Assembly: GCA_946647665.1 (NCBI GenBank)
Contig: CAMPCW010000004.1
Coordinates: 1-44,967, forward strand
Reading direction: 5' to 3'
DNA from: an uncultured Caryophanales bacterium
Lineage (GTDB): Bacteria; Bacillota_I; Bacilli_A; RFN20; CAG-826
DNA length: 44,967 bases
How positions within the stretch are numbered: the first letter of the stretch is position 1; the number at the start of each line of letters is the position of its first letter. Shown here one piece after another: positions 42,626 through 44,967 of the stretch. The translations under genes were made by a program, and so were the position numbers. The notes below the pieces were generated by a model. That model had not been told where the DNA came from and did not search any database. It worked only from the letters and a program-made list of their open reading frames with translations.

Positions 42626-44379
42626 TGTCTAATGATTTATTAAAAGACAAGAAAATTCCTTTAAGAACGCTATTTAAGCGAACTTGGAAATATATTGCTA
42701 AAGAGAAATGGTCTTTTATTCTTTCGCTTGCCTTAATTCTTATAACAGTTGTTTCTGGAGTGATCCTTCCAAGGATTACTGGCTACTATACTGATGAGAT
42801 TTCTAGTATTAATCCAAGTCTAAATAAAATCATTTGGATAGCGGTTTTGATGCTCGGCATGTCTATTATCACTCAAGGACTTGTGTTACTTGAGACTATG
42901 ATTCTCACTAAAGCTGGGCAAAGGATTGTTTATTCTTTAAGAATGGAAGTTTTTGCTCATATTGAAAGCATGTCACAAAATCAATTTAATGATATGGCGG
43001 TGGGTTCTTTAGTGACTAGAGTCTGTAACTATACATCGCAGTTAAGTGAATTCTTTACAAATATCTTAGTGAAAATTGTTAAAGATTTATCCACTGTGGT
43101 GGTTACTTATATTTGGATGATGGTCTTATCTTATAGACTTGGGTTAGTTTTATTAGGTGTAGTGGCTTTAATCTTTGTTATTTCTTATGCATTTTCCGTT
43201 AATGTGCATCGTATTTTCTCTAGAGAAAGAAAACAGATTTCAGATTTAAATACTTACTTAAACGAATCTTTATCTGGTATGAAGATAGTACAGCTATTTA
43301 AGCAAGAAAAGAAATTCGAAAAGGCCTTTAATAAAAAGAATAATGAATATTTCAAAACTAAATATAAAGTGACGATTGCCTTTGCTATTTATCGTCCACT
43401 TATTTCTCTTATTTATGTGTTAACACTCGCTTTAATTATTTATTACGGAGTGAGATATAACTTAACTGCTGGAGTTATTGTTTCTTTCTATTTGTTCTTA
43501 GATTATTTCTTTGAACCGGTGCAGTCTTTAGCGGATTCGCTTAATCACATTACTCGCGCAGTTTCGGCGATTGAAAGACTATATAACTTACTAGATATCG
43601 AACCAGAAGTAATGGACAGTAAAAATGCGATTGAGGTAGATCATTTTAACGGAAAAATAGAATTTAGAAATGTCTCCTTTGCCTATGAAGATGATAATTA
43701 CATCCTTAAAGATGTCTCCTTTATTATCAATCCAAAAGAAACAATTGCGTTTGTGGGAGAAACTGGAAGTGGGAAAACCACAATATTAAATCTAATTGTT
43801 AGGAATTTTGAACCTCAAAAAGGTGACATCTTTATTGATGATATAAATATTAAGGATATTAAGATATCTTCTTTAAGAAAATTAATCGGACAAATGCTTC
43901 AAGATGTTTTCTTATTTACAGGCTCAATTAGAAATAACATCACTTTATTTGATGATTCTTATTCTGACAGTGAAATTAATAAAGCTGTAAAATATGTTAA
44001 CGCGGACACATTCATTAATTCTTTACCTAATAAATTAGATGAGCAAATATTAGAAAAAGGTGAATCTTTATCTACTGGGCAAAGGCAACTCTTATCTTTT
44101 GCAAGAACTATATTAGCTAAACCACAAATTATGATATTAGATGAAGCAACCGCCAATATCGATAGTGAAACGGAAGCTGTTATTCAATCTTCTTTAAAAA
44201 ATATAAAGAATATAGGAACAATGTTAGTGGTCGCTCATAGACTCTCCACAATTAAAAACGCTGATCAAATATTTGTCTTGAGTCATGGAGAAATCATTGA
44301 AAAGGGAAACCATGAAGAATTAATGAAATCTCAAGGATATTATTATAATTTATATAAGTTACAATATTCAGCATCATGA
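42625..44379 (+). CDS. Heterodimeric ABC exporter half-transporter, catalytic partner
   Basis: A 584-residue ABCB-like half-transporter. The NBD carries Walker A GETGSGKTT near 378, Q-loop GQMLQDVFLF, signature LSTGQRQLLSFARTI near 481 (second Gly of LSGGQ changed to Thr) and Walker B MILDEATANID with the catalytic Glu. The switch region AHRLSTI is present. In heterodimeric exporters the degenerate signature usually sits in the subunit carrying the catalytic Glu, so the pattern fits the upstream subunit. The last codons overlap the next gene in ATGA. Confidence 0.94.
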   Translation: MSNDLLKDKKIPLRTLFKRTWKYIAKEKWSFILSLALILITVVSGVILPRITGYYTDEISSINPSLNKIIWIAVLMLGMSIITQGLVLLETMILTKAGQRIVYSLRMEVFAHIESMSQNQFNDMAVGSLVTRVCNYTSQLSEFFTNILVKIVKDLSTVVVTYIWMMVLSYRLGLVLLGVVALIFVISYAFSVNVHRIFSRERKQISDLNTYLNESLSGMKIVQLFKQEKKFEKAFNKKNNEYFKTKYKVTIAFAIYRPLISLIYVLTLALIIYYGVRYNLTAGVIVSFYLFLDYFFEPVQSLADSLNHITRAVSAIERLYNLLDIEPEVMDSKNAIEVDHFNGKIEFRNVSFAYEDDNYILKDVSFIINPKETIAFVGETGSGKTTILNLIVRNFEPQKGDIFIDDINIKDIKISSLRKLIGQMLQDVFLFTGSIRNNITLFDDSYSDSEINKAVKYVNADTFINSLPNKLDEQILEKGESLSTGQRQLLSFARTILAKPQIMILDEATANIDSETEAVIQSSLKNIKNIGTMLVVAHRLSTIKNADQIFVLSHGEIIEKGNHEELMKSQGYYYNLYKLQYSAS

Positions 44380-44783
44380 AATCATTTAAAGAATTAGAAG
44401 CCGAATTTAAAGAAAAACAATCTTTAGAAAAAGAAAAGATTAAAGCTATTCCTTCTAAAGGGAAAAGAATTTTGAAGTGGATAATCTATCTATGCATTTT
44501 TCCTTTTAAGTGGCTTTGGGTTAATATTAGAGATTATCGTACTGCGATTATCTTTGTTCTTGTCTTTATTGTTCTTTCTTCAGAAGTATGGGTCCCTTAT
44601 TTAATTGGAGTTATATGCTGGGCAAATGAGCCAATAAGAATATCGATGTTCTCTATTGGTAGTGCGTGTTGGCTATTCTGGTTAGGACCAGGTACCCCGT
44701 TTTTAGTAATTTGTATTGGGCTTACAATTGGAGTAAAAGCCTTATTCAATAAAATTAAATTTAGACATAAAAAAGCAAAATAA
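44376..44783 (+). CDS. Membrane protein of unknown function in the ABC exporter operon
   Basis: A 135-residue protein I do not recognise. A charged N-terminus (about 1-30, rich in Lys and Glu, possibly helical) precedes three or four hydrophobic helices at about 31-48, 55-75, 82-105 and 107-122, and a basic tail (FRHKKAK). It overlaps the exporter gene by 4 nt, so it is translated in step with it. An accessory or unrelated membrane role cannot be separated. A strong hairpin terminator lies just after its stop. Confidence 0.75.
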   Translation: MKSFKELEAEFKEKQSLEKEKIKAIPSKGKRILKWIIYLCIFPFKWLWVNIRDYRTAIIFVLVFIVLSSEVWVPYLIGVICWANEPIRISMFSIGSACWLFWLGPGTPFLVICIGLTIGVKALFNKIKFRHKKAK

Positions 44784-44809
44784 AACTCTGAATGAATCAG
44801 AGTTTTTTT
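44782..44809. terminator. Bidirectional terminator between the ABC operon and the tRNA array
   Basis: AAAACTCTGA-atgaa-TCAGAGTTTT forms a 10-bp stem followed by T-runs on both strands. It serves the plus-strand operon and the minus-strand tRNA transcripts. Confidence 0.85.
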
Positions 44810-44815
44810 CAATTT

Positions 44816-44903
44816 TGGTGCCCGGGACCGGAATCGAACCGGTACGGTTTATACAACCGCAAGATTTTAAGTCTTGTGCGTCTACCTATTCCGCCACCTG
44901 GGC
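44816..44903 (-). tRNA. tRNA-Leu (anticodon UAA)
   Basis: An 88-nt type II tRNA with encoded CCA. The anticodon stem-loop is CAAGA-CTTAAAA-TCTTG (anticodon UAA), with a long variable arm CGGTT-GTATA-AACCG and T arm ACCGG-TTCGATT-CCGGT. The acceptor GCCCAGG/CCCGGGC has an A-C mismatch at pair 5-68. Confidence 0.95.
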
Positions 44904-44912
44904 ACTATTAAT

Positions 44913-44967
44913 TGGTGACTCGCCGGAGATTCGAACTCCGGACCCCTTGATTAAAAGTCAAGTGCTC
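44913..44967 (-). tRNA. tRNA-Lys (anticodon UUU), 5' part beyond the window
   Basis: The 3' 55 nt of a tRNA read on the minus strand: anticodon stem-loop CTTGA-CTTTTAA-TCAAG (UUU), T arm TCCGG-AGTTCGAATCT-CCGG region, acceptor 3' strand GCGAGTC, discriminator A and encoded CCA. Cut by the window edge. Confidence 0.93.

Noticed and set aside
1-44967. Mycoplasma-type TGA=Trp recoding
   Set aside because: TGA terminates mfd and ricA, and Trp is encoded by TGG throughout; the standard bacterial code fits.
1-44967. CRISPR arrays, insertion sequences, prophage or integrative elements
   Set aside because: No spaced direct repeats, transposase, integrase or phage structural genes were seen; the gene order is conserved core.

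Overview
The window looks like a low-GC, core-chromosome segment of a Bacillota/Bacilli lineage that does not appear to sporulate, probably one of the uncultured Tenericutes-like or Erysipelotrichia-like Bacilli. The reasons are the AT-rich composition and RNase P RNA with the Bacillus-like core, together with Firmicutes-specific genes (rqcP, dnaD, recU, gpsB, rpoE/delta, rny-ymdB-ricA). Gene order follows Bacillus subtilis in blocks, but the sporulation genes normally interspersed (spoVT, yabP/Q, spoIIE, spoVS, cotE) are absent. TGA is used as a stop (mfd, ricA), so the genetic code is standard rather than the Mycoplasma code. I cannot name a species.

Layout: popT (minus) diverges from pth-mfd-rqcP-tilS, followed by ftsH, dusB, lysS, a small membrane protein gene, cmk, der and an HU gene (1-13.8 kb). 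Next come cca (short), dnaD and nth, converging on a minus-strand exonuclease-recU pair (13.8-17.1 kb). Then gpsB, rnpB, pgsA, cinA-C, recA and cls (17.2-21.8 kb). A structured leader precedes rny-ymdB-miaB-ricA, then miaA and fhs (21.8-28.6 kb). Two large ATPase-permease fusions of the MacB/FtsX type follow (28.7-33.6 kb). Then ychF-ispF, argS-rpoE-nrnA-cysQ (33.6-39 kb). A minus-strand tRNA-Gln and a kinase-NifU fusion gene diverge from a VanZ/heterodimeric ABC exporter/membrane protein operon (39-44.8 kb). The window ends in a minus-strand tRNA-Leu/tRNA-Lys array cut by the edge.

Functionally the window is dominated by tRNA and RNA biology (pth, tilS, dusB, lysS, cca, miaB, miaA, argS, rnpB, rny, ricA, nrnA, tRNAs) and DNA repair/recombination (mfd, nth, recU, recA, exonuclease). 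Envelope functions are also represented (popT, pgsA, cls, gpsB, VanZ, ABC systems).

The most notable signals are: (i) at least seven genes have a -10 box only 7-8 nt upstream of ATG and no Shine-Dalgarno sequence, suggesting routine leaderless transcription; (ii) a choline-kinase-like/NifU fusion whose stop codon lies 1 nt from a tRNA-Gln; (iii) a multi-helix leader upstream of rny; (iv) an apparent ACG start codon for mfd; (v) a 220-residue CCA-transferase lacking the body and tail; (vi) perfect palindromes over the start regions of the VanZ gene and ychF. No phage, IS element or CRISPR array was seen.
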